Assembly: GCA_016928295.1 (NCBI GenBank)
Contig: JAFGLA010000076.1
Span: forward strand, 1 to 36,210
Length of the DNA stretch: 36,210 bases
Direction: 5' to 3'
DNA from: Opitutales bacterium
GTDB lineage: Bacteria; Verrucomicrobiota; Verrucomicrobiia; Opitutales; Oceanipulchritudinaceae
In this document: positions 24,944 through 32,932 of the stretch, in pieces
Layout of the letters: the number at the start of each line of letters is the position of its first letter
Numbering within the stretch: position 1 is the first letter of the stretch
Translations under genes and position numbers: made by a program
The notes under the pieces: model-generated
What the model was told of the DNA's origin: nothing
What the model saw: the letters and a program-made list of their open reading frames with translations, nothing else
Databases searched by the model: none

Positions 24944-26293
24944 ATGAGCAAGCGCAAGTATTTCGGTACGGACGGCATTCGCGGCGAGTTTGGTTCGCCC
25001 ACCATGTGCCCTGACTTTGCCCGCGCCGTTGGCGCAGCCCTCGCCCGCCACATGCGCGCAAGCGGCTTGAAGGCGCCTTACTCCGTCCTCATCGGGCGGG
25101 ACACGCGCGGCAACGGTCCGTCGCTTGTCCAGGCACTCGCCGAAGGCTTGGCCGCTGAAGGGGCCTCCTGCATAGACGCAGGCATCGCGCCGACTCCGGC
25201 AATCGCGCTGGCAATTCCCGCCGCCAAGGCCACGATGGGCGTCGCAGTGACTGCGTCCCACAACCCGGCCTGCGACAATGGCATCAAGCTCTTTTCGGGA
25301 CAGGCGCTTAAGCTGCCCGACGAGGTTGAGCTGGCGATAGAAGCGCATATCGACGCCGTTCTTGCCGAGGCCGTACCCGCAAAGTCAGCAAAGATTGCAA
25401 GTTTCGACGCTGCGGCCCTGTACCGGGCAAAAATGGGCGCTCTGCTGCCAACAAATGCCCTCAAGGGCTGGAAAATCGCGCTGGACACCGCGCACGGCGC
25501 CGCCACGTTCACAAGCCCCGCCGTCCTGGCATCATACGGGGCGGAGCTTAGCTGCGTTGGCGACAAGCCCGACGGCTACAACATTAACGACAATGTCGGC
25601 AGCGAGCACCCCGCCGTCCTGCGCGAACTGGTGCGCAATAGCGGCGCGGCCCTTGGCATAGCCAACGATGGCGACGCGGACAGAGTAATCCTGTGCGACG
25701 AAAAGGGCGAACTGCTCGACGGGGACGAGGTGCTGGCCCTTGTGGGGCTGCATTTGCTCGCCAAGGGCAAGCTGGCGAAGAACACGCTGGTTGCCACCAT
25801 TATGAGTAACCTGGGCCTCGACGAGGCAATCGCAGCCGCCGGCGGGCGCGTAGAGCGTGTGAACGTGGGCGACCGCTACATTTTGGAGAGCATGCTGGCG
25901 GATGGATACAATTTCGGCGGAGAGGCGAGCGGGCACATCATTTTCAAGGACATTTCGACCACTGGCGACGGTCTTCTGGCCGCCTTGCAGGTGCTGGACA
26001 TTATGTTCGAGACGGGCAAACCGCTTTCGGAGCTTCGCAAGGCAATGCAACTTTGGCCGCAGATGAAAAAGAACCTCCGCCTGCGCGAGAAAGTGCCCTT
26101 CGACAGCATCACTGGCTGGGCCGAAAGCGTGGCGGACATCGAACGCTCGCTTAAAGGCGGGCGCGTTCTTGTGCGCTATTCGGGCACAGAGCCGAAGATC
26201 CGCCTGCTGACCGAAGCGAGGGACGCAGCAAGCGCGACAGCGGCGTTGAAGGCCTTGGAAGAGCTGGTGGCAAGGCATATGGTGCTAGCCTAG
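24944..26293 (+). CDS. glmM: Phosphoglucosamine mutase
   Basis: Interconverts glucosamine-6-phosphate and glucosamine-1-phosphate on the way to UDP-GlcNAc, the precursor of peptidoglycan and lipopolysaccharide. 449 residues, normal for GlmM. Visible: RKYFGTDGIRGEFG at the N-terminus, the phosphoserine loop VTASHNPACDNGIK with Ser105, metal site NDGDADRVI (241-249), sugar-binding GGEASGHIIF, and the C-terminal phosphate clamp RYSGTEPKIRLL. The GTDGIRGEFG opening and SGTEPKIR ending favour GlmM over phosphomannomutase. It follows trpD by 60 bases, but a functional link is unlikely. No Shine-Dalgarno site is seen. Confidence 0.95.
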   Translation: MSKRKYFGTDGIRGEFGSPTMCPDFARAVGAALARHMRASGLKAPYSVLIGRDTRGNGPSLVQALAEGLAAEGASCIDAGIAPTPAIALAIPAAKATMGVAVTASHNPACDNGIKLFSGQALKLPDEVELAIEAHIDAVLAEAVPAKSAKIASFDAAALYRAKMGALLPTNALKGWKIALDTAHGAATFTSPAVLASYGAELSCVGDKPDGYNINDNVGSEHPAVLRELVRNSGAALGIANDGDADRVILCDEKGELLDGDEVLALVGLHLLAKGKLAKNTLVATIMSNLGLDEAIAAAGGRVERVNVGDRYILESMLADGYNFGGEASGHIIFKDISTTGDGLLAALQVLDIMFETGKPLSELRKAMQLWPQMKKNLRLREKVPFDSITGWAESVADIERSLKGGRVLVRYSGTEPKIRLLTEARDAASATAALKALEELVARHMVLA

Positions 26294-26310
26294 AGGGCGT
26301 TTAAAAACCG

Positions 26311-26338
26311 GATTCCCGTCGGAATACGGGCATCTTTT
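26311..26338 (+). terminator. Possible terminator after glmM
   Basis: Stem GAT-t-CCCGT with ACGGG-c-ATC (eight pairs, one mismatch) followed by TTTT on the plus strand, 18 bases after the glmM stop. Moderate strength. Confidence 0.45.
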
Positions 26339-26438
26339 CGGTGAAAAACAGTCCCGTTCGGCCCGGAGAATCCAGAACGATTCCCGTAGCACTCCAGCTC
26401 AAACGGGCACGCATGGCCGCGCCTGTCGCACGCTATCT

Positions 26439-26891
26439 CTAGCGCCCTATATCGTTCTGGCAAAGCACTTTGAAGCCGTGCGCGAACATCACCTGCGAGG
26501 CTAGATCGTTGTCGTCCACGTTCATTATCAGCCCGCACTTGCCGCGTGGGCGCATGAGGAAGGGATACATGTAGAAGATGTTCAGTTCCGCCTCCGTCAT
26601 TGCCGCACATACGTGCGACATTTGCAGTTCGCTGTCGATTTCGATGGCGAAAACGCGCTGTTCGCAGAAGGGGAAGCCGCAGTCTTCAAGCACTCGTCTG
26701 GCCTGCTCGGGATAGTTGACCACGAGACGGAAAAGGCCCGCTTCGTGTGTGTCCACAGTACACACGGCGGCGATGTGCACACCGTGTGAAGAAAGCACCT
26801 GCAACAGCTCGTTGAGCTTGCCAATCTTGTTGGTCATGAAGACCGAAAATTGAACTACCGGCTCGAAACGCTGTGAAGGTGCTATGTCCAT
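26439..26891 (-). CDS. Tandem ACT-domain protein
   Basis: 150-residue protein made of two small ligand-binding ACT-like domains and nothing else. The first (about 11-75) begins VVQFSVFMTNKIGKLNELLQVLSSHGVHIAAVCTVDTHEAGLFRLVV, a typical beta-alpha-beta opening with the Gly-Lys-Leu turn where amino acids bind; the second (about 80-145) begins VFAIEIDSELQMSHVCAAMTEAELNIFYMYPFL. Free-standing double ACT proteins are usually amino-acid sensors or regulatory partners; some are annotated as acetolactate synthase-like. No enzyme partner is next to it; gcvH lies 85 bases upstream on the same strand. No Shine-Dalgarno site precedes the ATG. The ligand cannot be named. Confidence 0.82.
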   Translation of the reverse strand: MDIAPSQRFEPVVQFSVFMTNKIGKLNELLQVLSSHGVHIAAVCTVDTHEAGLFRLVVNYPEQARRVLEDCGFPFCEQRVFAIEIDSELQMSHVCAAMTEAELNIFYMYPFLMRPRGKCGLIMNVDDNDLASQVMFAHGFKVLCQNDIGR

Positions 26892-26975
26892 CTGTTGTGA
26901 AAACTGCGGATGATAGGACTGAGATTATCAGGACGCGGGTGGCAGCTCCCCCGCCCGCCTTACGCAAGTGCCTGG

Positions 26976-27356
26976 CTAAACAAGCGCCCCGTAAGCGGCA
27001 GAGTCAAGCAATGCTGCCACGCTGGACGCATCTGAAAGACGCACGCGCACGAGCCAGCCCTTGCCGTAAGGATCGCTGTTCACAAGGTCGGGAGAGTCGG
27101 CAAGCTCGCCGTTCACTTCAACAATCTCGCCCGAGGCGGGCATGTAAATGTCGCTCGCGGCCTTCACCGACTCCACAACACCGAATGCCGAACCAGCGTC
27201 GAGAGAAGCACCCAACTCGGGCAGCTCGACAAAGGTGACATCGCCCAAGGAACTCTGGGCATAGTCCGTAATGCCGACAGTGGCGGTACCGTCTGCGTCG
27301 AGACGCAGCCACTCATGATCCTTGGTATATTTCAGCTCGGAAGGAACCTGACTCAT
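26976..27356 (-). CDS. gcvH: Glycine cleavage system H protein
   Basis: Lipoyl carrier that shuttles the aminomethyl group between the P, T and L proteins of the glycine cleavage system. 126 residues with [12 protein letters not shown] at the start, [22 protein letters not shown], and the lipoylated Lys65 in [19 protein letters not shown], then [17 protein letters not shown]. No gcvT or gcvP is in the window, so the system is split across the genome, or H acts chiefly in lipoate handling. The ATG at 27356 has AGG six bases upstream. The ACT-domain gene lies downstream on the same strand and may be co-transcribed. Confidence 0.95.
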   Translation of the reverse strand: MSQVPSELKYTKDHEWLRLDADGTATVGITDYAQSSLGDVTFVELPELGASLDAGSAFGVVESVKAASDIYMPASGEIVEVNGELADSPDLVNSDPYGKGWLVRVRLSDASSVAALLDSAAYGALV

Positions 27357-27451
27357 ATCAGCCTAGCAAACTCCAAAAGCCCCGAGGAAGGAAGCAAAAA
27401 ACAGCGTTGCAAGCGGAGTAAACGCACCAAAACGAAAATGCGGGTGCAGCA

Positions 27452-27481
27452 ATCATAAAACTCTGTGTACGGGCCTATTAA
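27452..27481 (-). promoter_or_regulatory. Candidate promoter of gcvH
   Basis: On the minus strand TTAATA (27476-27481), 18 bases, TATGAT (27452-27457, five of six). It would start transcription near 27445 with an 89-base leader. An 11-base tandem repeat (AATCGCCAGC twice, 27480-27500) lies directly upstream. No glycine riboswitch fold was recognised in the leader. Confidence 0.4.
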
Positions 27482-27555
27482 TCGCCAGCCAATCGCCAGC
27501 ACGATACCAACCCGTTAACAAAACCGAGTGCGCCCCCCAACCAAGAGCAACAAAC

Positions 27556-27632
27556 TGGCGTGGCGGGAGGGGCTCGAACCCTCGACCTGCGGTTTAGAAG
27601 ACCGCTGCTCTATCCAACTGAGCTACCGCCAC
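27556..27632 (-). tRNA. tRNA-Arg (anticodon TCT)
   Basis: Complete cloverleaf on the minus strand: acceptor GTGGCGG pairing with CCGCCAC, D arm GCTC-AGTTGGATA-GAGC, anticodon stem GCGGT/ACCGC around loop CTTCTAA (anticodon TCT, reading AGA/AGG), T arm GAGGG-TTCGAGC-CCCTC, discriminator G, and CCA encoded in the DNA. 77 bases including CCA. Confidence 0.96.
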
Positions 27633-27637
27633 AATCG

Positions 27638-27667
27638 TTTATAATGAAGGACTTGAGACCTAGTCAT
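27638..27667 (-). promoter_or_regulatory. Candidate promoter of tRNA-Arg
   Basis: Minus strand ATGACT (27662-27667), 18 bases, TATAAA (27638-27643, five of six). Only five bases separate the -10 from the mature 5' end of the tRNA, so transcription could begin at or very near G1. Confidence 0.45.
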
Positions 27668-27906
27668 GCGCTTGACTTGATGTAGCGTTTGTACGCCGTC
27701 TTACAAGCCGTCAGCAAAAACATGCCCAAACGGCAAACGCGACGGTCAGGCTCTCTTTCGAGAACGTTCGCCAACGCCTTTGCCTCTGTAAATCAATCGG
27801 GCTTTTACTATGCGCGGGCGGACCGGGCTGGCAAGCAAATCAGGAACTCGCGCCAAAGTGCGGTGCAGCTTGCGCTCCGGGCGCATCCTGTGCTCTAATC
27901 CACCGC

Positions 27907-28545
27907 GTGATAGCCGTCCTGCAAGGTGAAGTTCTGGAAGCAACGCCACTTTCGGTGGTAATTGACGCCGCGGGCGTGGGTTACGAGGTCCACGTGCCAG
28001 TCAGCACAGCAGAAAAAGTCCCCCCTACGGGCGGGCACGTAAAACTGTTCATCCACGACATTTACCGCGAGGACGGGCAGGATCTATACGGCTTCATACG
28101 CCGCGAGGAACGGGACTTCTTTCGCATGATTGTGGAGAAAGTCAGCGGCATTGGCCCGCGCACGGCCCTCGCGCTCCTTAGCAAGATGTCGCTGCCGCTT
28201 CTCTGTGGAGCCATCGCCGCCGCCGACGTTACAGCACTGGCCCGCACACCGGGCATTGGCAAAAAGACCGCCGAACGGCTCGTAATCGAGTTGCGGGACA
28301 AAGTGCAGGCCTTCTCAAGCACCCTGCTTGGCGCGGCAAGTGCTGCCACGACGAGCGGAGCAAACGCCCAAGCCTTCGCAGCCTCCACTCTGGAAGCCAG
28401 CCCACAGCGAGACGCAGTGGCCGCGCTTGTAACACTGGGCTACAAACAAGACGCCGCCGACAGAGCGGTACAAAAGGCCGCGCAAAAGCTGGGGGCAGAA
28501 GCTGGGACGGAAGAACTGCTACGCGCAGCACTTGGTTCGATATAA
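27907..28545 (+). CDS. ruvA: Holliday junction helicase subunit RuvA
   Basis: DNA-binding subunit that holds Holliday junctions as a tetramer and loads the RuvB motor. 212 residues. Domain I is an OB fold (MIAVLQGEVLEATPLSVVIDAAGVGYEVHVP); domain II has two helix-hairpin-helix motifs, VSGIGPRTALALLS and TPGIGKKTAERLVIELRDK; a flexible Ala/Ser/Thr-rich linker (about 140-160) leads to domain III, RDAVAALVTLGYKQDAADRAVQKA, which contacts RuvB. The start is GTG at 27907, fixed by the conserved first strand (M-I-A-x-L-x-G). ruvB and ruvC are not adjacent. It lies on plus between two minus-strand tRNA genes. Confidence 0.95.
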   Translation: MIAVLQGEVLEATPLSVVIDAAGVGYEVHVPVSTAEKVPPTGGHVKLFIHDIYREDGQDLYGFIRREERDFFRMIVEKVSGIGPRTALALLSKMSLPLLCGAIAAADVTALARTPGIGKKTAERLVIELRDKVQAFSSTLLGAASAATTSGANAQAFAASTLEASPQRDAVAALVTLGYKQDAADRAVQKAAQKLGAEAGTEELLRAALGSI

Positions 28546-28661
28546 AAGGCAGCCACAGGACGATTCCGAATCGCTTAAAGGCAAACTCGACCCAGTTTGA
28601 CTTCTACTGCGAACCGCCATTGCTGCGCTTTCTAAACAACACTGGCGTCGCGGGCGGAAAA

Positions 28662-28746
28662 TGGTGCCCGGAACAGGGGTCGAACCTGCACTCCTTACGG
28701 AACTGGATCCTAAGTCCAGCGCGTCTGCCAATTCCGCCATCCGGGC
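28662..28746 (-). tRNA. tRNA-Leu (anticodon TAG)
   Basis: Class II tRNA on the minus strand: acceptor GCCCGGA with TCCGGGC, D region TGGCGGAATTGGCAGACGC, anticodon stem CTGGA/TCCAG around CTTAGGA (anticodon TAG, reading CUN codons), a long variable arm of 14 bases as expected for Leu, T arm CAGGTTCGACCCCTG-like, discriminator A and encoded CCA. 85 bases with CCA. Confidence 0.95.
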
Positions 28747-28931
28747 AAATGTTGATTACGTGCCTGCACGGGCAAGCCGTTATCGGGCACTCACTATGCT
28801 AAAGAGGCGCGCTGCGGCAAGCAAATCAGTCGCCCCAAAGCCTTTTCTTTGGCAGGGAGCGTAAGCCTCATCCGGTGACATGCGAATGGAGTTGCGAGCC
28901 AGCCCCATTTTCCCCAGTGCTTAAAAGCATA

Positions 28932-29894
28932 ATGAAGGACAAAGTCTATCTGCTCCTCAAAGGCGTAGCCATCGGCATTGCAAACATCATCCCGGGCGTG
29001 TCCGGCGGGACCATGGCCGTCGTCCTCGGCATTTACGAGAGGCTCATCGGTGCAATCGGCGGCGCGCTAAGCGGCAAAGACGGCGGGCGGATGCGCCACA
29101 TAGTGTTCCTTGCCCTGATAGGAATCGGCGCAATTGTCGGCATAAAGGGCTTTGGCGAAGTGCTCAAATGGGCGCTCGAAGAACAGCGCAGTGCGACGAT
29201 GCTCTTCTTCATGGGTCTTATCATAGGCTCCATCCCGGCCGTCATCAAAATGGGCGGAATAAAGAAACTGCGCTGGATTGAAATGGGAATGCTTTCGCTG
29301 GGGCTGCTGGCTGTGCTCGCCCTTGGGGACCCATCCCGCAAGGAAGAAGCCAAGGCCGGAGCAAACGCCATCGTGCAAGCGCAAAGCTCGCTGGAGGGGC
29401 TGCCAGCCGAACTTCAGGAGCCGGACTTTGCTACGCTAGGTGCCTGCGGCTTCTCGGCAGGCGCTGCAATGATAGTGCCCGGAGTTTCCGGCTCGCTCGT
29501 ATTACTGCTCCTTGGCGAATACTACACCGTGATAGTCGCCCTGCACGCGCTCGACCCGCAAAGCCTCGTATCGCTTGCAAAGGGCATGTTCTCCTCCGCC
29601 CCACTGGACGCAGGGGCAGAGGCGGCGCTTGCAGCCATCAAAATCCTTTTCGTCGTCGCCCTTGCGGCAGGGCTTGGCGTGTTAGTCTTTGCAAAAATCA
29701 TCGAAATCGCGCTAAAAAAGGCCCCCTCGCCCACCCACGCGCTCATCATAGGGCTGGTGGCAGGCTCCGTTGTCGCGCTGAACCCGGGCCTCCCGCGCGG
29801 ACCGCTGCCCGCGCTCGGGGCGGCACTCTGCCTAATAGCAGGCGCGCTGCTATCCCACTTCATAGCCGCCAGCGGCAAGGGCGACAACGCATAG
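28932..29894 (+). CDS. DUF368 polytopic membrane protein (PopT-type undecaprenyl phosphate translocase)
   Basis: 320-residue inner-membrane protein with about eight to ten hydrophobic spans. The DUF368 signature appears twice, once per half: GIANIIPGVSGGTMAVVLGIYERLI near the N-terminus and AGAAMIVPGVSGSLVLLLLGEYYTVI about 190 residues later, showing an internal duplication. DUF368 proteins (PopT) were shown to return undecaprenyl phosphate from the outer to the inner leaflet so it can be reused for peptidoglycan and other wall polymers. The start at ATG 28932 (MKDKVYLLLKG) is preferred over an upstream start that lacks conservation. It ends 41 bases before batBC on the same strand; co-transcription is possible. 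Confidence 0.9.
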   Translation: MKDKVYLLLKGVAIGIANIIPGVSGGTMAVVLGIYERLIGAIGGALSGKDGGRMRHIVFLALIGIGAIVGIKGFGEVLKWALEEQRSATMLFFMGLIIGSIPAVIKMGGIKKLRWIEMGMLSLGLLAVLALGDPSRKEEAKAGANAIVQAQSSLEGLPAELQEPDFATLGACGFSAGAAMIVPGVSGSLVLLLLGEYYTVIVALHALDPQSLVSLAKGMFSSAPLDAGAEAALAAIKILFVVALAAGLGVLVFAKIIEIALKKAPSPTHALIIGLVAGSVVALNPGLPRGPLPALGAALCLIAGALLSHFIAASGKGDNA

Positions 29895-29935
29895 GGCGAA
29901 ACCTTCCAGCATTATTGAAGTCATAAACGGCAGGA

Positions 29936-32932
29936 ATGCGTTTTGAACACCCATCCTGGCTCTGGCTATTGGCCATCCTTCCCCTCCTATCCCTGATCTT
30001 CGCAATCGGGGAACGCCGCGCCGCGCGCAAATTGCGCCTCATAGCAAGTGCGAGGCTGCTGCCGACGCTGCACCGGGGAGCGCGCTGGCCCCGCATATTG
30101 CGCCACATCATCGCGCTCGCCTGCGCGGCCAGCCTCGTAGTAGCCCTCGCGCGGCCAAGCTACGGCTACCACATAAGGGAAATCCACGGCAAGGGGGCAG
30201 ACGTACTGTTCGCAATCGACGTATCGCGAAGCATGCTCTGCGCGGACCTCCGGCCCGACCGCCTCACAAGGGCAAAGCTCGCCGTTCAGGACATGCTCAA
30301 AGCCATTCCCGGGCACAGAACGGGCCTCATTCCCTTCTCCCGCGAAGCCTTCCTGCAATGCCCACTTACGCTCGACCGCAGCGCGATACTGCAAAGCCTT
30401 GAGGCCACGGACACCCGCTCGGTGCCAAGCCACGGCACAAGCCTTGCGGACGCCATAGCGGAAGCGCGCGCCGCATTTGGAAAGAGCGAAAGCGGGAAGA
30501 TACTTGTAATCCTGACCGACGGCGAAGACCTCGAAGGGGCAGGACTAAAGGAGGCTCGAGAAAGCGCGGGCATGAAAATCATCACAGTAGGCGTTGGAAC
30601 GCCCGAAGGGGCCCCCGTCCCGACCAGCGACGAGACAGGCAGCGAATACACAAGAGACGCCACGGGCAGCCTCGTTACAAGCCGCCTTGAAAGCGCCACC
30701 CTTGAGGCAATTTCACAAGCAACGGGCGGATTCTACGCGCCTGTAAACTCGACAACCCTGACAAGCGACCTCGCGAACTTACTCGGCGAAGATGAAAAAA
30801 AGAGCAAAGAAGCCACGAGTATGCGCGAGCCGATCATCCGCTACCGCTGGCCGCTCGCCGCCGCACTCGCGCTTATCATAATCGAGGCGCTGATACCCGC
30901 CCTGAAGCGCAAAAACGGCCTTGGCGCAACGCCCGCCCTGATACTCGCCCTGCTCCTGATGCCTGCGACGGCAAACGATTCAAGCGCGGCTGAAACAACG
31001 CAGGAAGAGGCGCAAAGCAACTGGCTCAAGGCAAGAGAGAGCTACAACCAAGGCGTGGAAAGCTACCGCAAGGGCGATTACGCCGAAGCGGCAAAACTAT
31101 TTGAACAGGCGCTGGAAATAAACGACGGGGCCGAAGGACCGCTGCTTGAACAGGCCCACGGCAACGCAGGCGCCTCCCTTCTTGCCACGGCGAAGGAAAA
31201 GTTGCCCGAAAAGGAAGAGCTTGAAGAGACGCCCCTCAGCCCCGAGCAAAAGGAAGCGTTGAAAGACATTTTTGAAAGAGCCAAGGGGCACCTTGAAAAA
31301 GCACTCAGCCTGAACCCCGAAAGCGAGGCCATGCGCGACGCTTTCCGAGACAGCGCGGAAGCGATAAAGGAGCTTGAGAAGCTCGAAACCATCAAGAAGC
31401 CCCAGCCTCCGCAGGAACAGGAGCCGCCCCCGCAACAGCAGCCAAAAGAAAACGAGGACGACAAGGAACAACCCCCGCCTCAAGGACAGGAGAGCGGCGA
31501 CGGAAGCGAGCAGGGAGATTCCGGCAAGAGCGGCGGAGAAAATCAGGATTCGCAAGAAAACCAGCAGTCCGGCCAAGGCGGCAACGAACAGGGCGGAGCT
31601 TCGCAACAGCAGGACCAGTCTCAGGGCGGGCAAAACAGCCAGAGTGGCGGCGACTCAAGCAGCCAAAGTCAGACTTCGCAGGGACAGGACAGCCAGCAGA
31701 GCCAATCCCAACAGCAGTCCGGCCAAGGCGGGCAGCAAGATCAGCCGCAGTCCTCTTCAAAGGACCAGAAATCCCGGCAGGACAAACAGTCCGGCGAAGA
31801 GCAGCAGAGCCCGCAACAGGAAAAGTCTCAGGACGCTCAGCAGGGCGACGAAGAACAGTCGTCCGACAAGACGCAAGAGCAGAACGCCGCGACCGAAGGG
31901 CAGGACAACGCAGCGAAACAGCAGCAAGGCGAACAAGCTCCTTCCAAGGATCAGGAAAAATCAGCTGAAGGCGGCAGCGAAAAACAGGATTCGGCAAAGG
32001 AAGAGTCCCAGCAGGAAAAACAGCAGCCTCAACAGGGGCAGCAGCCTGCTTCCGCGCAGTCGCAACAGTCCGGCGAAGGGCAGGACAAGAGCGAAAGCGA
32101 TAAGCCTGAAAATCGGCAAGGCGACAGCCCAGACGAAAACAAAGGCGAACAGGCGAAAAAGGACGCGGCCAAGGAGCAAGACCAGCCCCAACAAGGCGGC
32201 GACAATCAAGGTGCCCAAGCCCGGAAAGAGCGCGAAGAACAGCAGCAGCCCAGGCAACAAAACGGCGGCAGCGGCTCTGATTCCGAGGACTTGAAAGACA
32301 AGGAACAGGCGGAAAAAGAGCGGCAGGAAGGCTCGAAGTCAGGCAGCGGCTCCGAAGAGGAAAAGCGCGGCGAAAAGCCCGATTCGCCCAAGGATGAAGC
32401 AAAAGACGGCTCTGGCGGTGGCGCGAAGCAGGAAGAGGCCAAACAGCCAGCTCCGCAGAAGGACAATGGCGAGGAGTCTGCAAACAAGGCGCAGCGCGAA
32501 CGCGAAAAAGCGGAAGCTCAAAAGGCCGCTCAGGAAAAAGACGCTGAAGACAATACGGGCAAGACCGAAGCCAAAGCCGCGCCCAAGGACAAAGCCGGAC
32601 AGCCCGAACAGGGCGAAAGCAGCGGTGCGAACGCCAAAGAAGAGCGCGCAACCGTCACCGAAGGGCGTGGTGAAGACCGCCGCGAGGGCGAGGACACGGC
32701 TGACATTTCCAAGGACATTATCACGCAGGATGCCCGCCAAATGGAAGGCGAGCCGCCCGCAGACGCCCAGCTCGCGGGAGCCGTCATGAGCGACAAACGC
32801 CCACAAAACGGCGAAATGAGTCAGGAAGAGGCAGAACAACTTTTGCGTTTACTTCGTCAGGATGAAAAAATACTCCCTGCCGGAGAGCTTGTGGAGCCGC
32901 GCAAATTCAATTCCACTGGTAGAGATTGGTAA
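29936..32932 (+). CDS. BatB-BatC fusion: VWA domain, TPR repeats and very long Gln/Glu/Lys-rich linker
   Basis: 998-residue membrane protein of the Bat (aerotolerance) operon. Two spans at the N-terminus (about 7-24 and 55-72), then a periplasmic von Willebrand A domain with an intact metal site: DVSRS (95-99), Thr168 and TDGED (194-198). A further two spans follow (about 303-320 and 331-345). Residues 366-400 and 440-466 form TPR units typical of BatC (YNQGVESYRKGDYAEAAKLFEQAL). Residues 488 to about 923 are low-complexity, dominated by Gln, Glu, Lys, Ser, Gly and Asp, far longer than the usual acidic BatC tail. The end MSQEEAEQLLRLLRQDEKILP and final GRDW match BatC C-termini I know. Its stop overlaps the batD start (TAATG). 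batA, the MoxR ATPase and the DUF58 gene are not upstream, where DUF368 lies instead. Confidence 0.88.
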   Translation: MRFEHPSWLWLLAILPLLSLIFAIGERRAARKLRLIASARLLPTLHRGARWPRILRHIIALACAASLVVALARPSYGYHIREIHGKGADVLFAIDVSRSMLCADLRPDRLTRAKLAVQDMLKAIPGHRTGLIPFSREAFLQCPLTLDRSAILQSLEATDTRSVPSHGTSLADAIAEARAAFGKSESGKILVILTDGEDLEGAGLKEARESAGMKIITVGVGTPEGAPVPTSDETGSEYTRDATGSLVTSRLESATLEAISQATGGFYAPVNSTTLTSDLANLLGEDEKKSKEATSMREPIIRYRWPLAAALALIIIEALIPALKRKNGLGATPALILALLLMPATANDSSAAETTQEEAQSNWLKARESYNQGVESYRKGDYAEAAKLFEQALEINDGAEGPLLEQAHGNAGASLLATAKEKLPEKEELEETPLSPEQKEALKDIFERAKGHLEKALSLNPESEAMRDAFRDSAEAIKELEKLETIKKPQPPQEQEPPPQQQPKENEDDKEQPPPQGQESGDGSEQGDSGKSGGENQDSQENQQSGQGGNEQGGASQQQDQSQGGQNSQSGGDSSSQSQTSQGQDSQQSQSQQQSGQGGQQDQPQSSSKDQKSRQDKQSGEEQQSPQQEKSQDAQQGDEEQSSDKTQEQNAATEGQDNAAKQQQGEQAPSKDQEKSAEGGSEKQDSAKEESQQEKQQPQQGQQPASAQSQQSGEGQDKSESDKPENRQGDSPDENKGEQAKKDAAKEQDQPQQGGDNQGAQARKEREEQQQPRQQNGGSGSDSEDLKDKEQAEKERQEGSKSGSGSEEEKRGEKPDSPKDEAKDGSGGGAKQEEAKQPAPQKDNGEESANKAQREREKAEAQKAAQEKDAEDNTGKTEAKAAPKDKAGQPEQGESSGANAKEERATVTEGRGEDRREGEDTADISKDIITQDARQMEGEPPADAQLAGAVMSDKRPQNGEMSQEEAEQLLRLLRQDEKILPAGELVEPRKFNSTGRDW
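31397..32704 (+). repeat. Low-complexity coding region in the BatBC gene
   Basis: About 1.3 kb encoding roughly 435 residues of Gln/Glu/Lys/Ser/Gly/Asp-rich sequence. It contains near-exact DNA repeats, for example a 20-base exact copy at 31562-31581 and 31712-31731, 150 bases apart and in frame. The biased composition keeps the other frames open for long stretches, producing large false ORFs on both strands. Confidence 0.8.

Noticed and set aside
27357-27451. Glycine riboswitch upstream of gcvH
   Set aside because: Looked for because such switches often precede gcv genes; no aptamer-like conserved cores or paired helices were recognised.
27689-27898. 69-residue plus-strand ORF between tRNA-Arg and ruvA
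   Set aside because: Overlaps the tRNA upstream region, Arg/Ser-rich, no start signal and no recognisable motif.
28561-28573. Short palindrome CGATTCCGAATCG after ruvA
   Set aside because: Only five base pairs with no T-run; not enough for a terminator or operator call.
28519-28740. 73-residue minus-strand ORF beginning MAELADALDLGSSS
   Set aside because: This is the well-known false translation of a tRNA-Leu gene.
31392-32651. 419-residue minus-strand frame and a 306-residue plus-strand frame across the BatBC linker
   Set aside because: Produced by the biased codon use of the low-complexity linker; no motifs, and the BatBC frame is confirmed by conserved sequence on both sides.
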